In this document: positions 1 through 11,498 of the stretch, piece by piece
Numbering within the stretch: the first letter of the stretch is position 1
Layout of the letters: each line of letters starts with the position of its first letter
Assembly: GCA_032718475.1 (NCBI GenBank)
Contig: JAUCBJ010001630.1
Location: forward strand, 1 to 54,753
Reading direction: 5' to 3'
From: Nemertoderma westbladi
Taxonomy: Eukaryota; Xenacoelomorpha; Nemertodermatida; Nemertodermatidae
DNA: 54,753 nt
Program-made: the position numbers and the translations under genes
Notes under the pieces: model-generated
Seen by the model: the letters and a program-made list of their open reading frames with translations, nothing else
The model's database searches: none
Told to the model about the DNA's origin: nothing

Positions 1-740
1 GGCAGCAGACACTGATTGATTCTTTGAGAAAGCTGAAAGCGTGCAGTGCCAGCGTTATATTAACAGATTCAACGGCTTCTTCCAATGGAGACACGAGACA
101 CCAACAACCAATAACCGAAAGTAACGGACCGATAATTTCTTCTTGCATGATTGCCGACGACCCATTGCCCATCCACCCCGACCTGCCGACCGAGCTCTCG
201 GTACGGGTATCCCCGCCAAAAACAACCAAGTCTCTATCCGCCTCGAGAAAACGAGAAACTCGATCGACCCAATTCGATTTAGGGCCTATCGAATTGGAAT
301 TGGACTCCCACTTTCGCGCCGCAAAGAATGTAATCCTGTCATCTGGTGCGATACACGTTGTCAGACGCAGCCGTTCAGCCCTCCCCCAAGGCGATCCGGT
401 CCGCCGCTAAACCCAGATCGCATCGCATTCCTCGTCGACGTCGACATAAGTCTGACTCTTCCCGCCGCACTCCGTGCTCGGAGTATGGAGTAAGAAACTC
501 GGCAGCGGCCCGCATTACGATCCGACTGACCCCGTGTAGAAAATATAATCAAACATTACTGCTTTCATTGCTGCATTGAACACAACTACCGGTACGCAAA
601 ATACTGCAATCTATAAACCCAGATACCTGCTACCGGTAGGCCTACTGGTAAAAGCAGTACAGCAGTGTTTTATGTGAAGTAAATAATCTTAATTTAGCGA
701 CATCTTATAAGCAACTAAATTTATAATGTATGAAAAGACC
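1..740. other. Unassigned, relatively GC-rich segment
   Basis: The first 540 bases are clearly richer in GC than the AT-rich DNA that follows. They hold overlapping short open frames on both strands (longest 128 codons, 24-410, +). None has a motif I recognise, and the frames overlap in the way chance frames do in GC-rich DNA. It may be the edge of a transposon or exon that continues outside the window. Confidence 0.3.
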
Positions 741-2233
741 AAATGAAATTCAATATTAATTTTCACCTGTTTGCATGGATGGTTGTTTTTAGATTATATT
801 TCATTTGGCGGTCCAGTTCGGTCCAGTTCGCCACTCTTTCGATCCAGTTCGGTCCAGATTCGAGTACAGAACTATCCGTATCAAACATTGTTGAACATTT
901 AATAAATTACATACTGAACTCATTACACTTTCTTTCAGTTACTGAAATATGACAAAACTGGTGCTAAATCGTGTAGTTTTGTAGCGAGAAGAGACTGCAC
1001 GAATTAGAAATCATATACAATCCTATCGAACTCATTCGCTAGAGTTTCTTTCTCTAATTGTCTTCTGGGTATATTCTTTGTTTTCAATTTGTTCATATTA
1101 CGCTCTATACTTGCCGCTATCTCATACATAGAAAATTGCATCTGTCAAAACTGTGTTATGTATTCCGTTTTGCTAAATAGCGGTGTTTCGCTAAGTTCAG
1201 TGACAACATTTCTTCCTCTCAAAGTTATATCGCTTATCATTATTAATTTTAATTCTATTTTTTTACGTCGATCCCGAAACTTACCCATTATTATCTGAAT
1301 AGTAGACCTATGACATCTACTGTATAGGCCCTATGATTTGAAGTATTACTAAATTACAGAAGTATTTTAAATTTTGATTTTCTTTAATGAAATTCTAATT
1401 TTATCAATTTCTAGAGTTTCAGGTTTCTAGAACAGAGTTGGCAATTATAACAATAATTTTAATTTATACTTTTTAATTTTTACTTAAAATAATGTTCAAT
1501 ATTCTTGACAATTTTTAAATGGTAGGCCTAGGCATAGCTAATGTTTTTAAAAAGACGAACATTTGTTGACAGTATACAATATAATGTTTAGTAATTAGCA
1601 ATTTGTGGTATTACAGTAATATAAAGCCTGCTCACCCCCCGCGATCAGCTGATTAAAGAAGTTAATTTTGAATAAAATATTATTATTGTTAAAAATAACA
1701 TTATTTACCGCTCAGTCAATGGGCTACCGTAAATGGGGATTATTGCACTTGAATCAGTCAACTTTGTACTGTAATAAATACTAGGCCTATTCTTAGGCAT
1801 TTTATTCATTTAATAAGTAGCTACGACTAGAAAAATGGCATAAAGTAATTAATAATCTTCAAATAATTAATTTTGTTCCAGAATATTGTGGATTTTATTA
1901 AATATAATAAATGGCCTGCCCTACAGGCTGTAACGGATGCAAATACTGTACCTACACTTTTTCAACGACCATATATCAGCTATTTCTCAATGACATTAAT
2001 AGTTATTTACAAATTTGGAATCCTTACAATGACATATTTCCTTTGGTATCAACAAATCACAATAAGCTGATAAGTACGAAGAATAAACTGTGGTGCAACT
2101 AGTGCAATGTTTAATCACTTATCAAACAAGGATACGTATATTTTAATAATTATATTACAGTAATTAGGATGATTTTCACAATAAAATAACATATTGTATG
2201 ATAAATAAAACACGTCATATACAGTACCAGTAG
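741..2233. other. AT-rich stretch without a recognisable gene
   Basis: Short direct repeats of gtccagttcg lie at about 808-855. On the minus strand from about 1288 to 940 one frame is open except for two stops, which hints at a decayed coding sequence; I do not recognise it. TAGGCCTA-type words recur. I see nothing else. Confidence 0.4.
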
Positions 2234-2560
2234 TAGGGTCTTGGCCGGCCCGGTGACAGTTAGACCTCACTGACACCCATTGGGTGTCATATAACACCCT
2301 ATTATCACCCATAGGGTGTCATTGGCGCCAGACTGTCTGGGTGAAACCTCCTAATTAGGCTAATTAGACACTAATTGACAGGTGTCATCAATTAATTAGT
2401 ACAATTTAACCCTAATAGGTGTCTTACGACTCCTAATTAGGGTTTAATTGATTATCCTAATTAATCAGACTGATTAGCGCCCTGACACACAATGGGTCAT
2501 CAGTGTTGTCTAACTGTCACCTAGAGGACCAAGAGGGTGTTATAAGTGACACCGCAGCTC
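2234..2560. repeat. Multi-hairpin dispersed repeat A, copy 1
   Basis: The segment is bounded by imperfect inverted ends: GGTGACAGTTAGAC at about 2252 and GTCTAACTGTCACC at about 2512. Between them is a string of internal palindromic words such as GACACCCATTGGGTGTC and CTAATTAGGCTAATTAG. A second copy at 23422-23750 differs at only a few positions. No open frame is present. It looks like a small non-autonomous foldback or MITE-like element; I could not define a target duplication. Confidence 0.65.
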
Positions 2561-3058
2561 TTTTATTTATTAATACCTATTTATTTGTATTTAATTTAAA
2601 TTTATTTATTTGTATTTATTTAATTGTACTTTATTTTAGATTTACCAATAATTAGTTTTATATATTGGTTTCTATATGACCTCATTGACTTTCATCTCGT
2701 TATACTTAGACATAGGGTATACAACTCCATTACTGGTAACTAATTACTCTTATCTATATCCAGACAGCTTTATCGTTGACCTTTGACCCCCAATTAGCTT
2801 TAACGAAGCAACAGCTTATTAATAATAGTTGTATCCAAGCGCCCCGCCCCCCTCTCGTGACACCTCTGATTACTAATTACTCTTACCTATATCCAGCCGT
2901 CTGCAGTTCCATAGTCTGCCGCTAGAGGGCGTATTATCTGAAAATTAACATCTTCTCTAACTTTTTTATTTTCATTCGGAATAGGTTTAAACTCGGTAGG
3001 CATCTACTACGGCATAGGCCATATCTTTTGCGGAGTCATAGAGTAGTCTGAAGTTCCC
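2561..3058. repeat. Dispersed repeat B, copy 1
   Basis: This AT-rich unit contains the word CTGCCGCTAGAGGGCG and ends next to the palindromic minisatellite. A close copy lies at 21575-21987, also directly before minisatellite sequence, and an inverted relative lies at about 22375-22620. The association of B with the minisatellite in both copies suggests that they moved or were duplicated as one unit. No coding potential is seen. Confidence 0.6.
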
Positions 3059-3682
3059 TGCCTCAGTGAGGCATAGTCTATGCCTCAATGCTCTGAGGCA
3101 TAGACTATGCCTCACTGAGGCATAGACTATGCCTCACTGACGCATAGACTATGCCTCACTGAGGCACTGAGGCATAGACTATGCCTCACTGAGGCATTGA
3201 GGCATAGGCTATGCCTCACTGAGGCATAGACTATGCCTCACTGACGCATAGACTATGCCTCACTGAGGCACTGAGGCATAGACTATGACTCACTGAGGCA
3301 TAGACTATGCATCACTGAGGCATAGACTATGCCTCACTGAGGCAATGAGGCATAGACTATGACTCACTGAGGCATAGACTATGCCTCACTGAGGCATAGA
3401 CTATGCCTCACTGATGCCTCACTGAGGCACTGAGGCATAGACTATGACTCACTGAGGCATAGACTATGCCTCACTGAGGCATAGACTATGCCTCACTGAG
3501 GCACTGGGGCATAGACTATGCCTCACTGAGGCACTGAGGCATAGACTATGCCTCTCTGAGGCACTGAGGCATAGACTATGACTCACTGAGGCATAGACTA
3601 TGCCTCACTGAGGCACTGAGGCATAGACTATGCCTCAGTGAGGCATAGTCTATGCCTCAGTGAGGCATGGTCTATGCCTCAC
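3059..3682. repeat. Palindromic minisatellite (GAGGCATAG/CTATGCCTC)
   Basis: About 620 bp are built from GAGGCATAG(A/T)CTATGCCTC units joined by CACT or CAGT. Each unit is nearly its own reverse complement, so the array could fold into many small hairpins. The same sequence occurs at 5868-5957, 21343-21574 and 21988-22121, and a simpler 10-bp relative at 26126-26975. Short open frames inside are by-products of the repeat. Confidence 0.9.
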
Positions 3683-3859
3683 TTCAATATACGAGCACAA
3701 AAGAGTTTACAAGCACAGGTTCAAATCCAACTAAAGCTCTATATATTTTGCATTGAAGTGGAATACTTTAGATGGTGGGGGTATCTGGTTTGCGAGGGAT
3801 ATTTGAATGGTGAGTATAACTATCCTTGAGAGTTAGATTGACGTTATCTCACCATGGAT

Positions 3860-4020
3860 GGGCGGACGCTTTACCACTGTACTCGCATCTGCTCTCTCAT
3901 TGGCTGTCTAACTTTCCTCCCTCGAGTCCTGATTGGCTGCCTAACTCACCCTCGCACTCTGATTGGATAACCCATTCTAGCCTCCCTCTATAATAGCCCC
4001 CGTTCAACGCATCCCCAGTC
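3860..4020 (+). promoter_or_regulatory. Core and proximal promoter of zinc-finger/acidic gene copy 1
   Basis: A TATA-like box, TATAATAG, is at 3989-3996. It is followed about 25-30 bp later by a pyrimidine-rich TCATTCTCT that could be the start site. Upstream are three ATTGG (inverted CCAAT) boxes at 3899, 3932 and 3962, spaced 33 and 30 bp, and a GGGCGG at 3860. The TATA box and the TCATTCTCT segment are conserved in the other two gene copies, but the ATTGG boxes are not. Confidence 0.6.
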
Positions 4021-4136
4021 ATTCTCTAAGTTTTATATTAAAAAGTTGTATTTATTTTCATAAAAGTTTTATTTATTTAAATTTTTGTAAAATCATTTAG
4101 CTAAAATTCAATAATATCAATTGACATTGCTATATA

Positions 4137-5332
4137 ATGCATAGACATGAAAGTTGTTTGGTTTGTAATAAAGAAATGAGACAAGACAATTTATCTCTTC
4201 ATATGGAAACACATAGAAAGGAAAAACTAATGGCTCCGTTACCAAAAAAATGTAAAAAATCCGAAGATATTTTTAGTGAAGATGAAAAGAAAAAGAGAGA
4301 TGAGCGTGATATATTAAATATAAAACAGACAATGGAATATAAACTTCATAAAGTTATGAATATTTTGAAAGGGATACAAAAACAGTTACCCCTAGAAAAT
4401 GAGGAAAATTTGAGTGAGAAAGATGGAGAAGAAGAAGATGATGAGATGGAGAATGAAAATAGTAAGGGTCAGGATGAAGTTGAAGAGAGTGAAGTTGAGA
4501 ACGAAGAAAGTGAAGATCAGGAAGACCAGGAAGAGGATGAAGAAAGTGAAGGTCAAGAAGAGGGTGAAGATAGCGAAGGCCAGGAAGAGAATGAAGAAAG
4601 TGAAGAACAGGAAGAGGATGAAGAAAGTGAAGAACAGGAAGATGATGAAGAAAGTGAAGGTGGGGAAGAGGATGAAGAAAGTGAAGGTCAAGAAGAGGGT
4701 GGAGATAGCGAAGGTCAGGAAGAGAATGAAGAAAGTGAAGAACAGGAAGAGGATGAAGAAAGTGAAGAACAGGAAGAGGATGAAGAAAGTGAAGGCGGGG
4801 AAGAGGATGAAGAAAGTGAAGGTCAGAAAGAGGGTGAAGAAAGTGAAGATCAGGAAAGTGGAGAAGAGGATGAAAATGATGATAATGAGGAAATAAAGAG
4901 GCAATTACTTGGAAATAAGAATCAATTGCGGAAAATTATTAAACATTTGAAGGAAAATGAAGAAAATAAAGAGGCGCATTGACCCAAGTTCTAGGAAGTA
5001 AAATTAAATTACAGAAATTTATTAAACATTTAGAAGAGAATGATGAAAATAAAGAAGAGATATTGAGACAAATATTCGGAAACAAAAATCAAATGCGGAA
5101 ATTTATTAAACAAATGGAAGAAAATGAGGAAAATAGAGAAGAGATATTAAGACAGGTCCTGGGAAATAAAAGTAAATTACTGAAAATTAAAGAACAATTG
5201 AATAAAATTAAGAAACAGTTGGTTAATGAGGAAGATGAAAGTAAAGTAAATCAACCAGCTTTTACTAATTTTCGAAGACCTATGAAAAAAAACTCTCGTT
5301 CAGTATATGCCCGCGCAGGACGACGCTATTGA
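4137..5332 (+). pseudogene. C2H2 zinc-finger / acidic-repeat protein, copy 1 (one frameshift)
   Basis: The start at 4137 is the same ATG as in the copies at 24669 and 27884. Residues 1-25 contain a single C2H2-type finger (C-x2-C-x11-H-x3-H). A charged segment follows, then a Glu-rich repeat of about 9-residue units (EESEEQEED type, 27 bp each), then repeats of about 27 residues with the core ILRQxLGNKN. The frame shifts at about 4975, so the downstream part (4979-5332) is read in another frame. Copy 1 has one more LGNK-type unit than copy 2. Function is unknown; a finger plus a long acidic stretch would suit a DNA- or histone-binding protein, but that is inference. The gene sits in a repeat cluster, so a transposon origin is likely. 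Confidence 0.65.
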
Positions 5333-5867
5333 CATTTGTTTGTTTGAGTTCTTTTCATAATAGTATTAGGGCTATTTATCCAAAACAATTATATTAGTAT
5401 TAGGACTATTTATCCCTAACAATTATATTAGTATTAGGACTATTCATCCATAATAATTATATTAGTATTATAAATGTATTTACCCCACAATATTTATTAC
5501 TATTAGGTCTATTTATTCAAGAAATTATATGTTTTTATAATATACTTTGGAAAATTGGTCGTCTAAGTCATAATTTTTAAAACTTTAAATAAGGGTTGAG
5601 TTATTTTATAAGGGTTGAGTTATTTTAAAAAGTTAAGAAGAGTGAATCAATGGAGGCAACCTGAAGTCTAATCTCTTGGCCTTTACTCACATTAACTCCC
5701 AAGGTTGCATACTATCACTGTAGCTGGGAGAGTCAAAGCTAGTGTACACTAGAGTCAGCCTAGAGCTAGGAAAAAGAGTAATGCTCTTCTAGGGTTCGAA
5801 CTCACGACCTTCTAATTAGAAAACTAAGCAAATGATCAGATTGAAAGCCTTAGACCCTTATGAGTCA
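5333..5867 (+). other. 3' flank of zinc-finger/acidic gene copy 1, with short tandem repeats
   Basis: Four units of about 34-40 bp containing TTAGTATTAGGACTATTTATCC follow the gene. The same flank follows copy 2 (25719-26125), so it belongs to the duplicated unit. At about 5788-5830 there is a box-B-like GGTTCGAACTC in a tRNA-like context, possibly a decayed SINE; I could not find a convincing box A. Confidence 0.5.
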
Positions 5868-5958
5868 TAGTCTATGCATCAGTGCCTCAGTGAGGCATAG
5901 TCTATGCCTCAGTGCCTCAGTGAGGCATAGTTTAAGCCTCAGTGAGGCATAGTCTATG
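5868..5958. repeat. Palindromic minisatellite block interrupted by the BEL insertion
   Basis: GAGGCATAGTCTATGCCTC units run up to 5958. The last five bases, CTATG (5954-5958), are repeated at 21343-21347 on the far side of the BEL element, where the minisatellite resumes. This array is therefore the insertion site of the retrotransposon. Confidence 0.9.
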
Positions 5959-7125
5959 TGTTCGCGCTTTTAAGACCTGTGGCAGTTTAACCCGCCAAAT
6001 CTATATGTCTTCTAGGTTATAAATCGACTTTAGCCTATGACAAGTATTTGACACAAATAAATCCAACATTAGCCGAAGCCAGTCTATGCGCGACCATTCA
6101 CCCGCTGGATATACACGGGAGACTGGATTCGGATGCTTTAATTTGATTGCGGTGCAGGCCTACCGTACTATTCGATTGATCGTTAATATATAATCCCTGA
6201 CAAATATCATTCACTTTCGGGAAATATTAGCAGTTCCTTTAGGACGTGGCGCTCTATCTATATAAACAGAGCTATGGCTTACACTAAACACAACGGAATG
6301 GATTATAAGTTACACATAAGGCGCATTCTTTAGGAGATGCTTTGTTACGCGGACAAGCACATACAGACTATTGCACACCGCTGCACACTGAATTGCCGAT
6401 AGTCACTGATTTTAATCATATATAAAGAGAATAGCAACCGACATTTGTAGGGCCTATAAAATAGCATTCAATTCACTACAAACCACGATAATATAAGTCG
6501 CAATTGCTATATGTAACCGGTCTCTCTAACCTTAGTGTATCAAGAAGATCGGGGTTTCTGATCGTTTATCGTTATTCTCCAAATAACAATATGTAAACAA
6601 CTGATACAATTAATAACAAACAGTAAATAGCAGTAAATAATGTGCAATACAGCAGTAGGTACCGTACCGTACCGTACCGTACCGGTAACAGTTATGTGTT
6701 CTTATAATTAAAGCCGTTCTAATGTTGGAATAATTCAGAATAATTCCATAGCCGATGTTCTAGGCTCTGGAAAAACCAACACACTGAACCCTGTGAGCTG
6801 TTGCAGGTAGCTTTCAACACAAAGAGGAAAAGCTCTCATTGGCAGAGCTCCATATTCCACAGATTCCACGAATGTCTAAATGCCGAACTATTCGGGTTTT
6901 TGCAGCCCTTAGCCAACACACAGGATGAATCACTCTGCTTGGTTGACCTTGCTCTGGTTGGTGGATCGAACAGAACAAAGAGGCCATACGTACAGCAAAT
7001 CAGCCAATCAGCCGGTAGCTTGCATCATTTGAGTTAGGGAGTTTTTCTTTAGAGTATTTGAGCGCATTGAGGGAAACTGGATTGCGAAGCAAAAGGGCCA
7101 GTTATATCCCACAAAAGCTTTTACA
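5959..7125 (-). repeat. 3' LTR of the BEL element
   Basis: Nearly identical to 20177-21342. It contains a TATATAGATAG sequence on the minus strand at about 6255-6265 that could serve as the TATA box, and a short ACCGT microsatellite at about 6661. A 78-codon open frame (6801-7037, +) appears in both LTRs, but it runs against the element's transcription and has no recognisable domain, so I do not call it a gene. Confidence 0.92.
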
Positions 7126-7137
7126 CCGCTCCCAGAA
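7126..7137 (-). promoter_or_regulatory. Candidate polypurine tract
   Basis: Directly upstream of the 3' LTR on the minus strand is CTGGGAGCGG, a short purine-rich run in the position expected for plus-strand priming. Position is the main argument. Confidence 0.5.
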
Positions 7138-7203
7138 AATGGGATTTAATTCTATAAAATATAAAAAATCACAGTTTCTAAAATATAAAAATACTCTAAA
7201 CAG

Positions 7204-8724
7204 TTAGTCTTTCTTGCGTGGACGGCGTTTACGCAGTATTTTAAAGCTAGCAAGAGTCCTTTTCTCTTTGGGGGGAGCCACTTTACTAGGAGGGCTATAA
7301 CTCCTGGGTGAAGGGTGCAATATGATTGCATCAGAAGGTGTAGGATTATGGTCGGGGTATCCGCCGTTTCGATATGCTTCTCCTCGAGCTGATTTTCCTC
7401 CGCTCGTAGCTGGATACGTTCATCCAAAAACTCTTGCAGAGAATAGGGTCGTCCAAGTTCGATAACTTCTTAGAGATTCTGGATTTCACGATCGAACTGA
7501 GATAAAGTTACTTTGTTTACCGCTTGGACTTGCTAGTGCAATTTACGTTTATCTGAACAAGTGTAAGTTCCTTTTCTGATCTTTGTAGAATAGCGTCTAA
7601 CTCATTTGGTACAACGCTCTCCGCCACTTTGGTGACAGGTTATATCGTGTTAAGCCGGGACGATGGTAAGGGTTAAACGGCGATATTAAATGTCCGCGTC
7701 CCAATCCGGCTAGGTAGGATGGGCTAATATCTAGGAAGCCCACAACCGGGGTGCCACCGACTATTCAGGTAACACTAGATCTTTGAACAGTGAGTATAGC
7801 TCGGGAGGATCCGTCATACTAATAGGATCAAGAGTCTGAGGTCTCACTAGGGAATGAGGAGGTCTGATCGAGTATTCCGAAACTCTGATCATTGGTTTAT
7901 TTAAGGATTGTCTGAGTCAAACGAGCGTAGGTGATACGTCAAACAAATTTCGCTCGAAACTCCCGCAAGTATAGCGAGTAAAACCGTGTTTAGTGCAACG
8001 TCTCCGCGGATGTTTGTGTCTTTCAGTTTGTTGGTTGGGTCTAGGGCATTCATCGCAATAATACCAAAGACGCACGTCTTGTAGGGGAAACGCGAGTGAT
8101 CTTTCTCCAGCTTACAATATTCCTCCATCTGTTCGAAGCTATCCGGTACAACAGGTAGCGGTCGATCGGCGGTAAGATACATCATAGTGGAATAGAGCCG
8201 TTTGAGTTCTACCATGCGTTCATGATATATACCTTGAGGATATCGAGTTTCTAGATTCTGTTGACTGGTAATATCGAGATATGTTTCTCCCAAGAATTCC
8301 AGATATTTTAGTGAAGTCGCTGCGTTTATCCGGCTCTTCAACATCTTCACTTTCGAGTCGGTTTCGAATAGAATTTTCGTGTTCGAGTCTCAGTTTATCG
8401 TTCCGCTTCCGCTGGGTATGATATTTAAATAAAACCATTTCCCATTTGGTGTCTATATCGTTCGTATCGTGTAGGTCGATAGGATGACCAGTAGTTAAGA
8501 AGTCCATATACGTACCATTTACGACGCGCACAGCGAGCGGTGAATTTTCTACAGACCAACCCACGCGCAAGTTGCTCCCGGGACATTGGCGGTTAGATAT
8601 AACGACCATCGTCCTCCGTAGTAGTTGGACCAGCGTCGCCGCGTATCAAGCTATCAACAAACGCTTGTAAAGGTAGAGTATATCGCTCCCTGATACCAAG
8701 ATCATCTTCTATCAACTCAATCAT
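7204..8724 (-). pseudogene. Third open reading frame of the BEL element, frameshifted (copy 1)
   Basis: The region between Gag-Pol and the 3' LTR holds coding sequence spread over several frames. The pieces are 8724-8593, 8609-8220, 8350-7901, and a last part ending at a TAA at 7204-7206. The same protein is seen at 47655-48770 downstream of the second BEL copy, so it belongs to the element. Visible features are segments rich in Arg, Glu and Asn, the conserved stretch FPYKTCVFGIIAMNALDPTN, a Ser/Pro-rich part, and a very basic tail (KILRKRRPRKKD). I see no signal peptide, transmembrane segment or fusion motif, so it does not look like an envelope gene even though it occupies the env position. 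I do not recognise the family; nucleic-acid binding by the tail is a guess. Confidence 0.55.
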
Positions 8725-9313
8725 ATCTGCTATATAAGTTTATCCATATTATAATGAGTTTATATTTAGGCGAGCGGGCGTCGCTGCCTACCCCTCTCTG
8801 CCCCCGGACAGTGCGAGATCCTCAGCGCTGGTGTACTTTCGCCGATGTGCCTATCGCCAACGTCGTAGCTGCACAACGACTACAACAACCAGCACGAGTC
8901 ACTCCACCATCCGTCCCAAAGGCTTAGATATACTTCAGGTTCTTACTGGAGAGTTAGGGCTACTTTCACAATTGCGACTCGCTACTGTAAACACACCTTA
9001 GTAGTAACATTCATCTACAAACGCACAAATTCCACGTAACTGTCACAAATGGTACACATTCTATCACACATTCGGGTCATTTGTCTGTTAGTCAAGTGCC
9101 TTCCAGAATGTCACGTTGTTATTATGTATCCTTGGATACTAGCGGTGTGCTATTTATTCCGTATGCTATTCAATGAGCAAGCTTTTTATTGTTCTGTTAA
9201 CTCGCTTCTAATTCTAGCGTGGTTGTTGCTATGGTGACATTATGGAAAGCTAGCGGTAGAATTAGGGTAATTCCCATGCATACAGATCTGGGATGCTATT
9301 TAATAGTAAGTCT
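8725..9313. other. BEL spacer without a gene
   Basis: This is internal BEL sequence upstream of the third frame. No supported open frame is present, and it is absent from the second BEL copy, which is shorter here. A short open frame at 9049-9237 (+) has no support. Confidence 0.45.
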
Positions 9314-10451
9314 TTAAGGGGGGGGGTAGCGCATTTTCTGACCAAAAAGTCGAATTTTTGAAACATATCCTATCTGATGCAGAATTTCATGCTGAATCCA
9401 AATATGGAAACCGTTTTCCTATATCTTGCTTACTTTTCGAGATATCTGGGATAGAAGATACTGGCTCCGATATATTGCGATATCGGTAAGGCGATAAAGT
9501 TTGGGGTTTGCATTCAATTTCTGCAAATTTCTGTGCTCAGTGGTGCTAATTGGATGTCTCCACGAGAAAGAGCACAAAATTTTAATTGAGAAGGTATTTT
9601 TTTTTATGATTATTGGACCTACTGATCAGTTTATAAGACAACTTCATGTCTACGGAATGAAGACGGGACTCGAATAAGCGACTCTGCGGTCTTTGCGGGA
9701 TTACACGGAATAGACTTATCGGTCATCGGAGATCTTCAAAATGTATAATCTCCAGTTCTAGTGGTCGTACGGAGTTCGTTTAGGGCTCATTCGAAAGCTC
9801 TTTTCTCAGAGACCAAAGTTACCATTTGGTTTGGCAAACTCTTGAAAGCTGCCTGAGCAATCATAACTTGAACAAAATTTGCAAGGCATATTTTACCAAA
9901 ATTTATGTTATGTTGCTTTAGAACCATTTTGTCTTAAATCAAATGGTAACTTTGTTCTCTAAGAAAAGAGCTTTCGAATGAGCCTAAAACGAACTTCGTA
10001 CGACCACTAGAACTGGAGATTATACATTTTGAAGATCTCCGATGACCGATAAGTCTATTCCGTGTAATCCCGCAAAGATCGCAGAGTCGCTTATTCGAGT
10101 CCCGTCTTCATTCCGTAGACATGAAGTTGTCTTATAAACCGATCAGTAGGTCCAATAATCATAAAAAAATACTTTCTCAATTAAAATTTTGTGCTCTTTC
10201 TCGTGGAGACATCCAATTGGCACCAATGGGCACAGAAATTTGCAGAAATTGAATGCAAACCCCAAACTTCATCGCCTTACTGATATTGCAATATATCGGA
10301 GCCAGTATCTTCTATGCCAGATATCTCGAAAACTAAGCAAGATATGGGAAAACGGTTTCCATATTTGGATTCAGCATAAAATTCTGCATCAGATAGGATA
10401 TGTTTCAAAAATTCGTCTTTTTGGTCAGAAAATGCGCTACCCCCCCCTTAA
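9314..10451. mobile_element. Near-perfect hairpin (foldback) element with TTAA target site
   Basis: Two arms of about 520 bp (9318-9835 and about 9938-10447) are almost exact reverse complements with a loop of about 100 bp. The ends are TTAA followed by a run of G on the left, and a run of C followed by TTAA on the right, so TTAA is the likely target duplication, as for piggyBac-type elements. There is no transposase; the 95-codon frame in the right arm is the mirror of arm sequence. It lies inside the BEL spacer and is absent from the second BEL copy, so it inserted later. Confidence 0.8.
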
Positions 10452-11498
10452 TGGTCAATATCATCTTTATATATGATTTTATGAATTTTATCGGCTATTG
10501 ACTCTATATTGGAGATTCTCGCACACTAATACACTTAATAGGTGAATCTCCGCTCCCATGATCTATTAATTAATGGAATTTTGGGAATATTATAAATTGT
10601 ATAAAATAACAATTTATCAAATTCATTAAAAGATGAATTTAAATTTATTCCCGTAATTTTATTATTTAATATTAAATAGACACAATTTTATTCCAGAACA
10701 AGTCTGGGGACTGGGATCCTTGATTCTAGGGATTTGTCCTTTTAAGAGTATCGGTAAGTTAATCGATATCTTAATCGACTAGAATGTTAAAGGATCTGAA
10801 ATTTGACAGATTTTGTAAATATTAATAATTAATATTTAGGATGGGCACCGGTTTATTCCAGAACATGTCTGGGGACGTTAACCACTGATTCTAGAAATTT
10901 GTCTTTCAAGTATATCGGTGGGTGCCACGATATGTTAATCGACTAGAATTGCAGATGGTCAAAGGGTTTAACAGATTTATTTTGCGTTTTACGCTACTGT
11001 TAAAGGGACATCACGCTACTATATGTATTATTCAATATACGGTATGAGAGCAATATCGCACGAAGCAATGTCAGTGTGAAGAGGCAAGTCGTTTCCAAGG
11101 TCTACCCAGAGCTTGGTTTAGCCGAGACACGAGGATCTGAACTTTGCATTCCTAATACTCTGCTTACAAATAATACTTAAATATAGTAGGAGCTTTATTG
11201 TACTTTAATAAGTACGGATATTTCTCATCTTACTGTAGTCACGTATTTATAATATGATACGGACAGTAAGGAAAGAGAACAAGAATTATTTCTCGCCGTC
11301 GCACTAAATATAATATATAAGTAATTAAGTAATAAACACTAATATATTGCACTAATCTACTCAATAATCGCTAAATAACATTTGACTAAAAAAAATTAAA
11401 GAAAACGATTATAATAAAATTACATAATAATACATACATAATATAAAATAATAAAATAAATATAAAATAATATAGTCACAAACCCACTCCATATGTTG
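10452..11498 (-). other. BEL region between Gag-Pol and the third frame
   Basis: Non-coding. It contains a diverged tandem repeat of about 160 bp; both units carry tccagaacAtGtctgggga-type sequence and end in ttaatcgactagaat (about 10695-10800 and 10855-10955). The same pair is found at 48770-49110 in the second BEL copy, so it is an old part of the element. Confidence 0.6.

Noticed and set aside
3638-3829. 63-codon frame after the palindromic minisatellite
   Set aside because: It begins inside the repeat and has no recognisable content.
5788-5860. Possible tRNA gene with GGTTCGAACTC box B
   Set aside because: I could not fold a cloverleaf or find a proper box A; at most a decayed SINE.
6801-7037. 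78-codon frame found twice, identical (also 21018-21254)
   Set aside because: It is identical because it lies in the two LTRs. No domain, and antisense to the element.
7204-8724. Third BEL frame as a retroviral envelope gene
   Set aside because: The position fits, but no signal peptide, transmembrane anchor, cleavage site or glycoprotein-like Cys pattern is visible in either copy.
9049-9237. 62-codon hydrophobic frame in the BEL spacer
   Set aside because: Too short, no counterpart in the second BEL copy, no motif beyond hydrophobicity.
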